Below, one piece after another: positions 12,561-24,331 of a stretch of 64,000 bases of DNA; the stretch's first letter is position 1, and the number at the start of each line of letters is the position of its first letter. The stretch is from Brachynemurus nebulosus (Eukaryota; Arthropoda; Insecta; Neuroptera; Myrmeleontidae), in contig JAPWDM010000034.1 in assembly GCA_035578155.1 (NCBI GenBank), positions 2,234,501 to 2,298,500 on the forward strand, read 5' to 3'. The translations under genes and the position numbers were made by a program. The notes under the pieces are model-generated. The model was not told the DNA's origin. It ran no database searches and was given only the letters and a program-made list of their open reading frames with translations.

Positions 12561-13820
12561 CGAGGGTGGTCCCAGAAGTACCCGACCCAACCAAGAAATT
12601 TAAAAATTTTGGAAAAAAATATATTTATTTTTCAACATAATCTCCTTTCAGCTCTATACAGTTTTCCCAGCGATGTTCAATAAGTTCGATACCCTTTTTA
12701 TAATAAGAACTGTCTTGCTCTTCAAAATAGCTATTAACTGCCAACATCACTTCTTCATCGTTGGAAAATTTTTGACCACTGAGCCATTTTTTCAAGTTTG
12801 GGAACAGAAAATAATCCGAGGGGGCTAAATCTGGTGAATAGGGTGCATGAGGTAGCAATTCAAACTTTAATTCATTCATTTTGGCCATTGCAATAACGGA
12901 TTTGTGAGCTGGTGCATTGTCTTGATGAAACAACACTTTCTTCTTAACCAAATGCGGCCGTTTTTGCTTGATTTCGTCACTCAAACGTTGCAATAAGTTT
13001 GCATAATACTCGCCGTTGATAGTTTTTCCTTTTTCAAGATAGTCAATGAAAATTATCCCACGCACATCCCAAAAAACCGAGGCCATGACCTTGCCTGCAG
13101 ATGGAATGGTCTTCGCCTTCTTTGGAGCCGGTTCTCCCTTTCCAGTCCATTGTTTTGATTGTTCTTTTGTCTCGGGTGTGAAGTGATGGACCCATGTTTC
13201 ATCCATGGTTAAGAATCGGCGCAAAAATTCTGCTTTGTTGCTGTGAAACTTCGCTAAACATTCAATTGAAACATCTTCACGACACTGTTTTTCCTCGAGT
13301 GGGAGCAAACGCGGCACCCATCTTGCACACAACTTCCTCATGTTCAAATTTTCAGCTAATATGCGATGTACCGCACTTTTTGAAACGCCTTCTATGTCTG
13401 CTAGCTCGCGCACTTTCAGTCGACGATCATCCAGTACCGCTTTATGGATTTTCTTCACCATTTCTGGAGTCGTTACCTCATTGGGTCGACCACTGCGATG
13501 CTCGTCTTGGCAGCTCGCACGGCCTCGTTTAAACTCTGCTACCCAATATTTTACAGTTGTAAATGAAGCTTTTATATTGGTTGGGCTGAGGCCTTTCAAA
13601 TAAAAGTATTGTATCACGTAACGATGACCAATTTTCTCCATTTTCACAAATTCACTAAAAACGTTCACTATCGATAGCTGTCAAACAAATACTAAACAAC
13701 GTAGCGTCTTCAAACTTGAAACAAATGCTTTATAGATTGTGTACTTTCTAACAAAATGATATTTTTTAAACAGCTACCTCGATCTCTAGGTTAGGCCGGG
13801 TATTTATGGGACCACCCTCG
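12561..13820 (-). mobile_element. Full-length mariner transposon
   Basis: Terminal inverted repeats begin CGAGGGTGGTCCCA at both ends (left 12561, right reading inward from 13820) and match well over about 30 bp. TA dinucleotides flank both sides (12559-12560, 13821-13822), the mariner target duplication. At 1260 bp with one long open frame, it is the usual size for a complete element. Confidence 0.95.
12625..13668 (-). CDS. mariner transposase (D,D34D), open over its whole length
   Basis: Cut-and-paste DNA transposase acting on the surrounding inverted repeats. The 347-residue frame has an N-terminal helix-turn-helix region (about 10-120) with TVKYWVAEFKRGR, RSGRPNEVTTPEM and the linker motif ARWVPRLL. 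The catalytic triad is D156 (in TMDETWVHHF), D250 (in HQDNAPAH) and D285 (in YSPDLAPSDY). D250 and D285 have 34 residues between them, the mariner spacing. The true start may be the internal Met at residue 10 (MEKIGHRYVIQYF), which matches the usual mariner N-terminus. Compared with typical family members, the first helix-turn-helix looks short between KGLSPTNIK and FTTVKYW, by perhaps 13-17 residues, which could have weakened DNA binding. The catalytic core has no stop or frameshift. Host genomes often mislabel such sequences SETMAR; there is no SET domain here. Confidence 0.95.
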   Translation of the reverse strand: MNVFSEFVKMEKIGHRYVIQYFYLKGLSPTNIKASFTTVKYWVAEFKRGRASCQDEHRSGRPNEVTTPEMVKKIHKAVLDDRRLKVRELADIEGVSKSAVHRILAENLNMRKLCARWVPRLLPLEEKQCREDVSIECLAKFHSNKAEFLRRFLTMDETWVHHFTPETKEQSKQWTGKGEPAPKKAKTIPSAGKVMASVFWDVRGIIFIDYLEKGKTINGEYYANLLQRLSDEIKQKRPHLVKKKVLFHQDNAPAHKSVIAMAKMNELKFELLPHAPYSPDLAPSDYFLFPNLKKWLSGQKFSNDEEVMLAVNSYFEEQDSSYYKKGIELIEHRWENCIELKGDYVEK

Positions 13821-13822
13821 TA

Positions 13823-15025
13823 TTTAAAACCTCAAAACCAAATAAACTAGGTATTAGTGGAGAAGTCCACGAATTTGTATATGAATAAATTAACTTGTAA
13901 AAATATTCAAATGGTAGCTAAACCGCCTAAACCATTAACTACTTTCATAAATTCAAAATTATTAATTCAAATAGGAGTATACCTACTATTTGATCATGTG
14001 TATTTGACACATTCATTATTATTTGAATCATTCTTAATTTTCCAAAAAAACAGTAATTTAAAATATATAAAAAGGAAATTTTTAGAGGTTCAGTGTTGCT
14101 CACACCACGCTGTACCGCGTAAACAATTCAATATAAAGTGTATTAGTTTTCAAAATAGTGTACCAGTTGCGCGTTTCGTCATAACAGGTTACGGCCGTCA
14201 ACATGTTAATTAACTCTAAAGTTATTCACAACATTTATAAAAAAAAAGGAGTCAACTTCTACTATATAATGTAAAAATGTTGCTTTCTAAACACTTACAG
14301 CAGGCTTTTTAGTTTCTTAATCTGAATTTTTTGCCCTATTTATTACAAGCCTTATAAACCTGCAAAACTCATTATTTATCTTACCTTCTAGGTCAATATT
14401 TTATCAGTCAAAACAGTTTGATCACTGCGTACCACTGCCCCCTTATCTTTTATCTTTGCAAATTAAATATACATTTAACATACACATACGTATAATTCCA
14501 TTGTTCACATGAATATTTTTTACAAAAAAAAAATTATTTTATTAACAATCTAAATTGCTCCTATCGTATGTCAGATTTAATTATAACTTTTATTGAATAT
14601 GTATACAATAATAAATATCCATAATAAAATAACGATAAACTATGAAAAAAATGTAAATAATGAACTGTTTTATCAAACTGAATTATCAAACGAAATCGTA
14701 AGTAAATACCATATGTAAATATACCTGAAAAAATCTAAAAATATCTATAAATTTATAAACATACCTTTATGTTCTTAATTCTATAAATAGCTCAAATTAT
14801 ATTAATATTCTTGTTACTGATTGATATAATAAGAAATTTTATATTTTAAATAAATTAAATAAAAATTATTTTTAGCCTTAGCAAAAAAATAAGTGGATAT
14901 TTAACACTCATATATCAGGATTGGCTTAAATAATTAAAAGATATAATTTTTTTTATAAAAATTAATATAGGTACATCTTTTTTATAATTTTTTATAAAAC
15001 AATTATAAAAAAGGGGAAAAATTAA
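13823..15025. other. A+T-rich stretch without a recognised gene
   Basis: The + frame at 13857-14213 (118 codons) shows no family motif and no splice context; judged chance. The rest is simple A+T-rich sequence. Confidence 0.45.
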
Positions 15026-15029
15026 TTAA

Positions 15030-15454
15030 CCCTTTGCACTTATAAGACATGTACAGCATGACAAGGTGGTTTGTCCATTAACTCTACCATATTTAAAGGC
15101 GTTTTGTCTGTTGGATCGTAAGACATGTACCACATGACACACTGAATGTTGAACTGTAATGACTGCTCATACTTCACATTACATGAATATTTTATTTAAT
15201 AACTGCAAACATATTCATTTATTAGAAAAATTGTAAATAAAATAATACAAAATCACGTTGAATTATCTTTTTAAAATTAAAAACTAATCAAAACAGCATT
15301 GAGGACGTATTTAGCGCATTTAGTATTCAACTTTCGGGGAAACAAGGTTAGAACGTCAAAAGAATCCAGGAGAAACAAGGTTAGAATCGTTGTCATGTGC
15401 TACATGTCTTACCAGCCTATTTACAACTCACTTTTTTTTTGCTTGAGTGCAGAG
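15030..15454. mobile_element. TTAA MITE, piggyBac-like
   Basis: Flanked by TTAA on both sides (15026-15029, 15455-15458). The left end is CCCTTTGCACT; the right end in reverse complement reads CTCTGCACTCAAGC, a recognisable but decayed partner. CCC-type ends with TTAA duplication are characteristic of piggyBac-like elements. Internal copies of TAAGACATGTA.CACATGACA occur near 15041, 15118 and, inverted, 15392; these may be transposase-binding repeats. Confidence 0.72.
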
Positions 15455-15459
15455 TTAAA

Positions 15460-16600
15460 AATTTTTTTTTAATTCATCTGATTTTGATTTTCAAAATCTT
15501 TCTCGAAGAATCAGAATGAAACTTATTTTATGTTCACTCGTTTATCTCACAGAGACCTTCAAGACCTTCAAAATAAAATAATTTAATAATTTTCAGATTA
15601 TGAGAATCATTAACTGACTATTAATCAGAGTCCTATGTTTCTCGCGCTTCCACCACTATTAGAATTATTTTATTTTTCAATAATATAAATTTTAAAATTA
15701 TTGAAGGCATCAGAACCTTTCTTGTACTTTTTACTTAGTTTAATTTTTTGCTCAAAAATTGTTGAAAAATTGAAATAAGAAATGGAACGGTCCTAAATTG
15801 AATATAAGCAATTCGAGTAGCAATTGACTAATTTAAAGAATTCGAGTATTGGCGATTTTGTATCCGTAATCCATGATATTATATAATAATTTATATGTGT
15901 GTTTTCCCAGCGTTACGATGCCAAGATCAGCATATAAAAGTAATAATACTTATAATTAGTTTCTAAAAAAAAAATGATTTTAGAAGCGTTTTCTCATCAT
16001 TATTTTATTATTGAAAAACATAAAAAATTATTAGATTTTTTTCTGTAAGTCATTACTTCATTAGTTATATTGTAAATAATGTCAATATTTTTTTTATTTG
16101 TTACATTCAAGGAGAAAAATTAATTTAAATTGAAAATTAGAATTCAGTCTTTTATTATTAATTTTATTTCTATTCTATAATAATATTTATAAACGTCAAA
16201 TAAATTAGTTAAGATTATATTCACTAGATATTAATGGTTTTCAGAAAAGAAAAAACAAATCATAGGTTTTTTGTAAAATTATTTTTTAAAAGGTTAAATA
16301 TAAATTTAAACAATTTATTTAAATTAGTGTAACTTTTCAATTGTTTGTTATTAATAAAAATAAATCTAATATGTATTATGATCTGATCTTGGCATAATAT
16401 TTTATTTTTTCATATGCAGTAAAGTTCAAAGTTATTACAAAATTAACAAGCAGTTATTCGTATGAAAATAATTATTTTTTCTTACTAATATTATACGTAG
16501 ATACAAAGAAATTTTGTGATTCAATATTAGGAAATTTTCAGATTTTTTCCTTACCCGTGCTATATTTAAATTTCGTGTCTCTTAATAATAATACCATTTT
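15460..16600. other. A+T-rich non-coding stretch
   Basis: No gene, transposon end or extended inverted repeat seen. Confidence 0.45.
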
Positions 16601-16606
16601 TCAGTT

Positions 16607-17113
16607 TTTAGCGAATTTCCAGAATGAAAATTCAGCTAGTACAACCACTGTCATGGTAAGATTTGAGTCCGGGACTACGATAGAAATTTGTTTTAAGGTC
16701 CCTAGGAACCGAAAATGGCATTCACTAAAATTTTTATGGTTATATTTATATACATAGGTATATATGTATGTATGTATATATGTGTCCGCACGGTACGTTA
16801 AGAACAGAACTTCTTATTTTTACGAAATTTAGTGAAAATCTTAAAAGTTCCAAAATCTTAGATGAGTTCTTTTGCCAGACACGTGCAAGTTAAAACATCC
16901 TGTCAAGTTAAAAAGAAATGAGTTTTTTGCCAAAATTTCGCAAAGTTCAAAAGTTCTTGCGACATTTTTTTTACACCATTGGAAAGAGGATAGAAAATCA
17001 CATAAAAAAGATTCTTGAATCATTATTCCATTTGAACTGGTTTTCGAAAAAAAAAACTAATTTTTGTTAAAGGAAATTCACTATGTCTTGCACGATGCTG
17101 CGACAGGGATATT
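16607..17113 (-). mobile_element. Family A element (DINE-1/Helentron-like), copy at 16.6 kb
   Basis: Read on the minus strand, it starts at TATCCCTGTCGCAGCATCGTGC (17113 inward) with the inner motif AGTGAATTTCC, passes a short TA/TATG-rich middle (about 16740-16782) and ends GGAAATTCGCTAAAA (16607). It shares the phrases GTGCGGACAC, CGACGTGTCTGGCAAA-like and GGGACTACGA with other copies. The (TA)n is short here, so this may be an old copy. Confidence 0.7.
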
Positions 17114-17350
17114 TCAAGATATTTACTATGATCTGAATTTGCCCTTTAAAAAAAAAAAATGCGTCTCTATATGAAAGGAAATATGCTACAGGTCACAGTT
17201 CTTCCTACGATTTTTCGCTACCATTTTTACATAGTATGTGTTTTTTATGATAATCTTAAAACTTAATAAAAAGTATTTTTGAAAACTGTACGTTGTTCGT
17301 TATAATTTGTACCAAAATTAGCATATTTAGAAATTAGGATTTTTAGTGTA

Positions 17351-18384
17351 GGGGAGAGCGGGGCTATCCCGTACACTTAAGGGAGAGCTGTTATTGTTCA
17401 GCTAATATCGAGTATAAAATTATAAGAAAATTAGCAATATATAATTTGGATCATTGGCTATTGATTTCACACAAAGAAATTTGAATTATTCCACTGTTTA
17501 CATATTTAAATTAAATTACAAGAAAAGTGTCTCTGTACGAAATAGCCCCGGGAGTTGGGGCTATTCCATACGGTAGGAGGGGCTATATCGTACAGTAAAA
17601 AAATCATCTTGTTAAGGAAGTAAATAAGAGTAATGAAATAAATTATTGTAAAAAAAATCATCTTGTTAAAGAAGTAAGTAAGAGTAATGCAATAAATTAT
17701 TGTAGAAAACACATTTTATTACTTATTGTCGACTCAACTAAGAAACATCATAACGTAACTTGTATTATCAGTATATTTAGTTCAGCTTATAAAAGTATAA
17801 AAAGTGTTAGGTTAACTTTTATCAAAAAAAGTGATAAAGTTTATAGAACGAAAGTATTTTATTTAAAGTTTATACATTTAAACAAAAATCACAAGTAAAA
17901 TTATCTGCAGACTCGGCAGCACTAAAACTGTAATGTTTATGGTATTTCCTGCATCAACTACAATTTATTAATGTTGCCATATTAAACCATTTGGAGCTAG
18001 GTCGTACACTTCTGTACGGTTTAGCCCCATCCTGTATCTTGTGGGAGTTTCATAACCTAACCTCAAATTCCGTCGCCTAACTAGTCTTCACTAGTGATCA
18101 AGAGAGAGATTAAGAAAAGTAGTTTCTCATGATCTTACCGCTATTAGATCATAAGTAAAGGTTCTCCACCCAACTCTTATTTGGTAGTGCCCCAAAATTA
18201 TAAGAGAAATAATAAAAACAAGTTTTTTCACCGTCATATTGGCATTTATACGCACAGCGGAACGAACTTTTCCGCGGTCAGGCGCTAGGTTGCGACAACG
18301 ATTGGACTTGTCTAGCTTGAAATCTAGACACGAAAAATGGGTGTGCGGTTTAGCCTCGCTGTACGGTATAGCCCCGCTCTCCCC
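17351..18384. mobile_element. TA-flanked DNA transposon with GGGGAGAGCGGGGC ends
   Basis: The left TIR GGGGAGAGCGGGGCTATCCC matches the reverse complement of the right end (24 of 25 bases by eye). TA flanks both sides (17349-17350, 18385-18386). The core phrase (GTACGG..TAGCCCC) is repeated internally near 17536, 17563, 17580 and 18000. 1034 bp with no transposase recognised. TA duplication and TIR style suggest the Tc1/mariner/pogo group. Confidence 0.85.
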
Positions 18385-18386
18385 TA

Positions 18387-19440
18387 ATAACGTTTCAAAG
18401 CTAAGATGGCTTTTTAATTTCCTCTTCTTTGAAATAGTAACAACATCATGCATTATTATATAAATACAGCCCTGATTTCAGTACCACTTTTGTTATAAAA
18501 GTTATTTTATTTTCGCACACAAATTAACTGTAGTCAATCTTCAGCTAGTTATTAATTTAGTTACATAATATACGTATAACGATCAAATTTTTTTTTATCT
18601 ACGTAACAATTAAACAAAATAATATTTTCTGTTTTTAAAAATTTAATCATTACTAAAAGAAATATACACAAAAGGAGATTTTGAAATAAATCTGTTCTGA
18701 TAGTAGCATTTTATCACGTTTCATTTAGAAAAATGTAGACCTAGTTTGTACACCTAGAACATATTATGTGTTATATTTGTATATAAAACATAATAAAATT
18801 ATGTACATATAATACATATATTTTGTACACACGTATTATCAGAGCATGTGTACTATTAGTTAAAATTATTTACATAAAATTTCACACAATTTTCTGTTAT
18901 AAAGTTTAATGCCTGTTTTGAATTTTAATGCGCGTATTATAGTTTAAATACCTTTACGTACTCTCGATGTACGCGCTGTCAAGAATTACACGTTTAAAAA
19001 TTGATTTGACGGAACTATTGTTGTAGAGAAAACTGTATAATGGAACTGTCAAATATTATAACAATTCTCAACTTAACATTTGTACAAATTATACAAAGAA
19101 TGATAAATTGTTTGCAAATTGTACATTATGTATATGTACGCACGGATAGAGTTTATGACAATGAGAAACTATAGGTTCATACTTCTTGAAAGCTGGGGTA
19201 ATCGTAAACTGAAATGAATCGGAAAATAAGGGTGAATAGAGACAGAAAGAAAAAAGGGACTTGGTTAAAAAATAGTAGACTAAAGATGAACATGTATAAA
19301 CTAGTAGAGTAGTAATTATTTTTTCGCCTAACAGTAGTGCCTAAGCTTGAAGTTAAATAAAAAATATAAGAAAAATGAGTTTAAATTGACATCTTCAAAC
19401 AGTATTATTTTTTGTTTCTTAAAACTTTAGTATCTAAAAA
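18387..19440. other. A+T-rich non-coding stretch
   Basis: No gene or repeat structure recognised. Confidence 0.45.
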
Positions 19441-19441
19441 C

Positions 19442-19590
19442 AATTGAAGACTTCAAAAACAAAGTGCCAAAAAAAAAATTAGCATGCTGTCTGTCTCGAT
19501 TGTTGGCAGTGGCACTTAGATTCCTTTTTCGGGTCTAGTATAGTTTTTTTTTGGCATATAGCTTGTTTTTGAAGTCCAGTCTTCAATTTA
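19442..19590. repeat. Possible small MITE (inverted GAAGACTTCAAAAAC ends)
   Basis: AATTGAAGACTTCAAAAAC on the left is loosely matched by the inverse of GTTTTTGAAGTCCAGTCTTC on the right, with TGCCAAAAAAAA against TTTTTTTTGGCA inside. Imperfect ends, no clear target duplication. Confidence 0.45.
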
Positions 19591-19759
19591 TATTGGTGTT
19601 TTCATGTATAAATTCAAAGTAGATTAAGAAAGATACACTACATTTGAGTCCAAAATAAGCTTTTTTTGCACAGTTCACCATCTACGTCATAAAACGTACG
19701 TCACATATTTGAATTTTTAGAAAAAAACAACATTACAATTACTTATTATATTTATACAG

Positions 19760-20280
19760 TGTAAGTTTTTTGAGAGTTACCATTTTAATTACAGCCAAAC
19801 CGTTGATAAGAGCTAAGAGCTATAAAGATCCTGACTATAGCAATCGGTTGCCCCGTTCGATATCTGCAACTTTTATTTGAACAATTTCTGTTGGGGCGTC
19901 CAGAGCGAGGTTCATCCTTGACATCTTCTCGGCCTTCTTGTAAGAGCTTACAATACTTACAAACATTTTTTTACTCAGAGTAGACTCACCGTATGCCACT
20001 GTTAACATTTCGAGTATTTTACAGCACTTAATTCCATTTTTCACACAAAATTTGATGTAAATCCTTTGATCTATTTTTTCCGACAGCAAGAAATCGCCGA
20101 GCACACCAAACACTTCTAACCTTTATGCCTCTCACAAACGAACAAAGAATGCTATATAGCTGAAACTGGAAACATATGTTCGGGACGAATGTACTAACGC
20201 AACAAAATAAAAAAATCGAAAAGCCAATGTACGTAGCCCGAGAAATTTGAAAAGTCACCTTACTTTTTGAACACACCTTG
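19760..20280 (-). mobile_element. mariner fragment, 5' part
   Basis: The minus-strand start at 20280 reads CAAGGTGTGTTCAAAAAGTA, a mariner-like terminal repeat next to a TA (20281-20282), followed by an untranslated leader and the N-terminal transposase region. The 3' two thirds are missing; the left boundary near 19760 is uncertain. Confidence 0.7.
19835..20113 (-). pseudogene. mariner transposase N-terminal remnant
   Basis: The frame contains SEKIDQRIYIKFCVKNGIKC and MLTVAYGESTL, the first helix-turn-helix region of one mariner group. After that the frame drifts (KKMFVSIVSSYKKAEKM), where the family has a conserved Tyr/Trp-rich stretch, suggesting frameshifts. The catalytic domain with its Asp triad is absent. 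It belongs to a different mariner lineage from the element at 12561-13820. Confidence 0.75.
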
Positions 20281-20358
20281 TATGATTCAGAAATTTGTTT
20301 CTTCTTAATTACTGAATAATAATTGATTTGTATTATTAGATATGCACATGACTATAAA

Positions 20359-20524
20359 TACAGTATAGCACCGATGATGAAAACATCAGTTTTGGAAATT
20401 TTTTGAGAGCATCAAATTAGGCAACATCACTTTTGGAAAGTGGCATCAAAAAGTGATGTTGACTAATTTGATGCTCTCAAAAAATTTCCAAAACTGATGT
20501 TTCCATTATCGGTGCTATACTGTA
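20359..20524. mobile_element. Palindromic MITE with perfect 17-bp ends
   Basis: TACAGTATAGCACCGAT at the left is matched exactly by the inverse at the right, and the homology continues inward through AAACATCAGTTTTGGAAATT and GAGAGCATCAAATTAG, so nearly the whole 166 bp folds into one hairpin. Terminal TA on both sides suggests a TA duplication. No coding capacity. Confidence 0.9.
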
Positions 20525-20749
20525 AATAGTAAAAATATGTGAATTACGCCTATTTGTCGGAAGATATTAAATTCATATTTCTTCAATTAATTAATTGAAA
20601 ACGTTTCAGATACATTCAAAATTGACGGAATCAATTATGTAGTAATCAATAAAATTAACTCATTGAATGTCTGTAAAATGTATCTCTCAGTGAATATGTA
20701 ATTTTATTAAAAAAGTATTTAATCACTTTATAATGTTGAGTATACAACA

Positions 20750-22096
20750 TATAAAAAAACGCCGTGAGCAGCGGGACCCCATCACGGAAGTCGAATTTTT
20801 CTCTTCATCTTCGGTATTGAATGTCTACAAGCGATTTGTCATTTTTGTGGTTTCAAAACTGATGATGAGTGTCCGGCTGATCGGGGCTTTAAAAAAAGGT
20901 TTTAAGTTTTTAAGGGCTGAATCTTAGTAAATTTCAATTTGGTGCCGATAGCAGTTAGCAGGAAAAAAGTCAACACAATTCGTACGAGGGCATTCCTACC
21001 CATGCTTATCCGCCAATTGCCTTTGTGTTTTATTTTTAAATATTAAAAAAGGACCTTAAATAGTAAACTGGAAGGCCTTTATGAAGGTATTTTTTCTTTC
21101 CAGAAAGATCCAAAATTTCTATTTTATAAATAAAAATCAAAAATTAATACTTTATAAATAAACATTAACTTTAATAACATTTTTAAATTACTTAATATGT
21201 ATGTATTGCATTTGTTATAAAAGAACATTCATTTTTTTTTAATTTTTAAATTTACTATTCGCCTACTTGTCTTACAGTATAAATATAAAGCATTTTAAAC
21301 ACATTTAACAATACCATTGAATTCCGATGTAAAAATGGAAGAAGTGGGGGGAAAAGTAATGTGGAATCCCTAAAGGCACTAACTGGATACTAACTCAATA
21401 CAGGTACAAAATTTCAGCCCTCTACGTTTACTCAGAGAGTCTCTAAGCTTGTTAGAAAAAAGGCAAAAAATATAGGCATAAAAATCGTGGGGGTAAGGGT
21501 TAAAATTTGAAACCTCCAAAAAGCAGTGGCTGGCTATTAACTTAACCTGTACACAAAATTTCAGCCCTCTAGGTTTATTTGGGGAGATTTTGACCCGAAC
21601 GAAACTGTTCTTTCAAATCATGTTCTTTTTGGTATAAAAATGGTGGGGGTAAGGGTTAAAAGTTGAGTGGTACAAACTTCGAAAACGTCAAAAAAGCATG
21701 AAATTGTAGCTTAAAAATGGTGGGGGTGGGGGTAAAATATTAAAACCTCCAAAAAGCAGACTCTAGGTACGAACTCTATCAACATACCAAATTTCACCCC
21801 TCTAAGTTAATTCTGGGGGACTGTGGGCGCGTAAGATCCAGCAAAAATAATTTTTCCCCCCTCTACTCCCTCCAAATCATTTTAGGAAGCTGAATTTTGA
21901 ATATGTTGTAGATAATTGACCGAAACATTATTTCCAACCGGTTTGGAAAAGTTTTATTGTTTTAATGCCCCCACCACTCCCTTAAAGGTTGGGTCAGATC
22001 CAAAATTTGCCTAAAATTTGACCCCACTTTCATAGTATGAGGTGCCTCGAAAATGAGCCCTACTTACCAAATTTCAGCTCTTAACTTCCAGACATT

Positions 22097-22187
<91 letters not shown>
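20750..22187 (+). mobile_element. Family B element, copy 1
   Basis: Aligns along its length with 35112-36700: the shared start is CGCCGTGAGCAGCGGG, the middle repeats blocks containing CAAATTTCAGCCCTCTA, and the end is a long (TA)n followed by TCAGAC. The middle (about 21340-22080) consists of 3-5 diverged copies of a 150-200-bp unit with GTGGGGGTAAGGGTTAAAA and ACCTCCAAAAAGCA. The start encodes a short peptide similar in both copies (KKRREQR.PIT.VEF.SSSVLNVYKR) whose frame breaks here. No known domain recognised; possibly a remnant coding exon of the autonomous element. Confidence 0.75.
22098..22186. repeat. (TA)n microsatellite at the end of family B copy 1
   Basis: About 44 TA units. Open frames through it coding IYIYIY are artefacts of the repeat. 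Confidence 0.95.
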
Positions 22188-22191
<4 letters not shown>

Positions 22192-22340
22192 CCTCATAAT
22201 AATATAACATAACTCGTGCTCAATTGTATTTGAAACGGGGTATAGCTCTGTCCCAGGAATTTTGGGATAGCCTGTACGTATACATACCTGCTGTAATATC
22301 TCAATTTCTGTTCGAAAATTTGCAAAAAAACATGTATGTA

Positions 22341-23763
22341 TCGGACAGAGCAACGTACAGTTCAAGCAATAATGGTCTAACAATACATTACAATCGTTGA
22401 GCATTCGGTGATCGACACCGACCAACTAAATTTAATATATTGATGAGTTAGTTAATGATGCAATTTCTAAAATAATTATTTGCACTCTATTGATTTTTAC
22501 ACAAAAGTTACTTGATTCGTCTCCTACTATACAAATAAATTTTGTATTAAGATTTCATCCGACATTCAAAATTCAACATAGGTACTTATTTCTATCATAA
22601 TTACATATTTACAATTAATCATAATATTACGTAATAATAAATTCATATTTATTTACATATGTTCCAAGTAAATAGATATTAATTGTAGGTACAGTCATCT
22701 ATGTATATGCATCACATGGTAGTTATTAACACAGTTTTGCAAAGTATTTCAAGTACCATATGGTGATATAAAATACAATTTATAAATCTATGACGAACCC
22801 AATAAAAATAATACAGACTACGACTGCAACTGGTCTGAATTTTATTTTGCACTTAATAGATATGTTAATATCTTTTATTGAAATAACTCGGTGAATATTG
22901 AAAGATATAAATATTACAGTATGTTATATTAATAACTAATTGACCACATTTTTTGTTTTAAAAGACCCGGTACCCGATGCGGTGTGCCATACCCGCCGTC
23001 CCACTGTTGTCATTTCAACCAAATATGGAAGTCTTTAATAAGAATTTAAATTATAAATACCGGTTAAAGAATTTTATAGACTTAATACGAAATCAAAATT
23101 ATGCAATTTGTATTAATTAATAATTGTTTATATAGAGACAAATCTTAAAAAATAAATTAGCCTTCTGTAAATCAACCAAAAATATACCGTTTCAAGTTCT
23201 TGAGATTACGAGATTTATTTAACTGCCTCTATCACCCTTCAAAATTGTCTCTTGGAAAAGAACCCCAGTATTTCTGCAAAGTTACTTGTCCCAAAATGAA
23301 AATTTTAAAAACAATCAAAAAACTACAAAAAGTAAATTCTTTTGAGGTGGTTGATGCATTAAAGTTTAAAATAAATACTATTGAACTCCAAAAACACCTG
23401 TCAATTATTGTCGCAAATTGATGATAGTAATTTTTTTTAATATTACCTAGACAAAGCTCATTTTATAATTAAATAATAATTCATTACTTTACATCAAAAG
23501 TTTTTTACTTGATTTTTTAAATGTTTCTAAAAACTTTTGAAATACGTTTTTTATCATTTAATCTTTTACAATGGAAGTAGCTATTTACCAAGTCCTAAGC
23601 GTATGTGTAAAAAATTGTGGATAGCAGTGTGTCTGAGTGTGGCCGATACCGCTTTAGTTTTAGTTGGTTGGCATTTAGTTGGTCGGTGTCGATCACCGAA
23701 TGCTCAACGATTGTAATGTATTGTTAGACCATTATTGCTTGAACTGTACGTTGCTCTGTCCGA
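22341..23763. mobile_element. DNA transposon with perfect 91-bp terminal inverted repeats
   Basis: Positions 22341-22431 (starting TCGGACAGAGCAACG) and 23673-23763 are exact reverse complements over 91 bp. TA flanks both ends (22339-22340, 23764-23765). The 1423-bp interior is A+T-rich and holds one short frame at 23200-23421 (73 codons, with YFCKVTCPKMKILKTIKKLQ) that I cannot assign; it might be a transposase scrap. Perfect TIRs point to recent activity or conversion. TA duplication suggests the Tc1/mariner supergroup. Confidence 0.85.
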
Positions 23764-23765
23764 TA

Positions 23766-24331
23766 ATACGTATTTTGTAGTTGTGTGTGTGAATACTCAC
23801 ACAGAAGCAAACATCAAACCCACACCACTACAAACAGTGTGTACCTACACAACATAGTGGTGGTAAGTAGAGGGTTTTTTTTGTGTACACTGGTATCACT
23901 AGTGCAAAGATAGCAACTTGGTTTCTGGATTATTCTGTACTATTTACCCTGTTAAGGATCTCCAGTGTATTTTAAGAGCGCAGTCGCATCTCATTAACTG
24001 CATGTTAAAAAAGTGGTTTTTAAAAATTCTTATCCCACAAAGTATTATATATGCATCAGAGTTAGTTTAAATTTTGATATAGCTGGGGCCTTTTTACTTG
24101 GCAGTAACTCGCGCATGATACAAATAGATATATTTGAAAATACATTACAAGTAAGAGACAATAACATCTGAAAAATATCTAGGTTTAAATCATATTAAAA
24201 AGAGACACCTTTTTAACAAACATATTGTTCTTTTTCGTTCCCTGTTTTATTGCCTACTATTAGATGTACATGTTAAATTCGTTTTCTGCGCACTGCCAAG
24301 TAAAAAGGTCCAAGCTATACTTTATGTATTA
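23766..24331. other. Non-coding stretch
   Basis: Contains CA/TG-rich text around 23780-23850 and nothing recognisable as a gene. Confidence 0.4.

Noticed and set aside
13194..13603. Plus-strand frames opposite the mariner transposase
   Set aside because: Antisense shadows of the transposase reading frame.
12625..13668. Possible host SETMAR gene
   Set aside because: Only the mariner transposase domain is present, inside its own terminal inverted repeats; there is no SET domain or exon upstream.
13857..14213. 118-codon + strand frame
   Set aside because: No Kozak or splice context, no recognisable domain; expected by chance in A+T-rich DNA of this length.
22096..22425. Open frames with long IYIYIY runs (also at 32931-33233, 36545-36827, 44526-44861, 46413-46658, 54304-54612, 58611-59189)
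   Set aside because: They are translations of (TA)n microsatellites joined to transposon ends.
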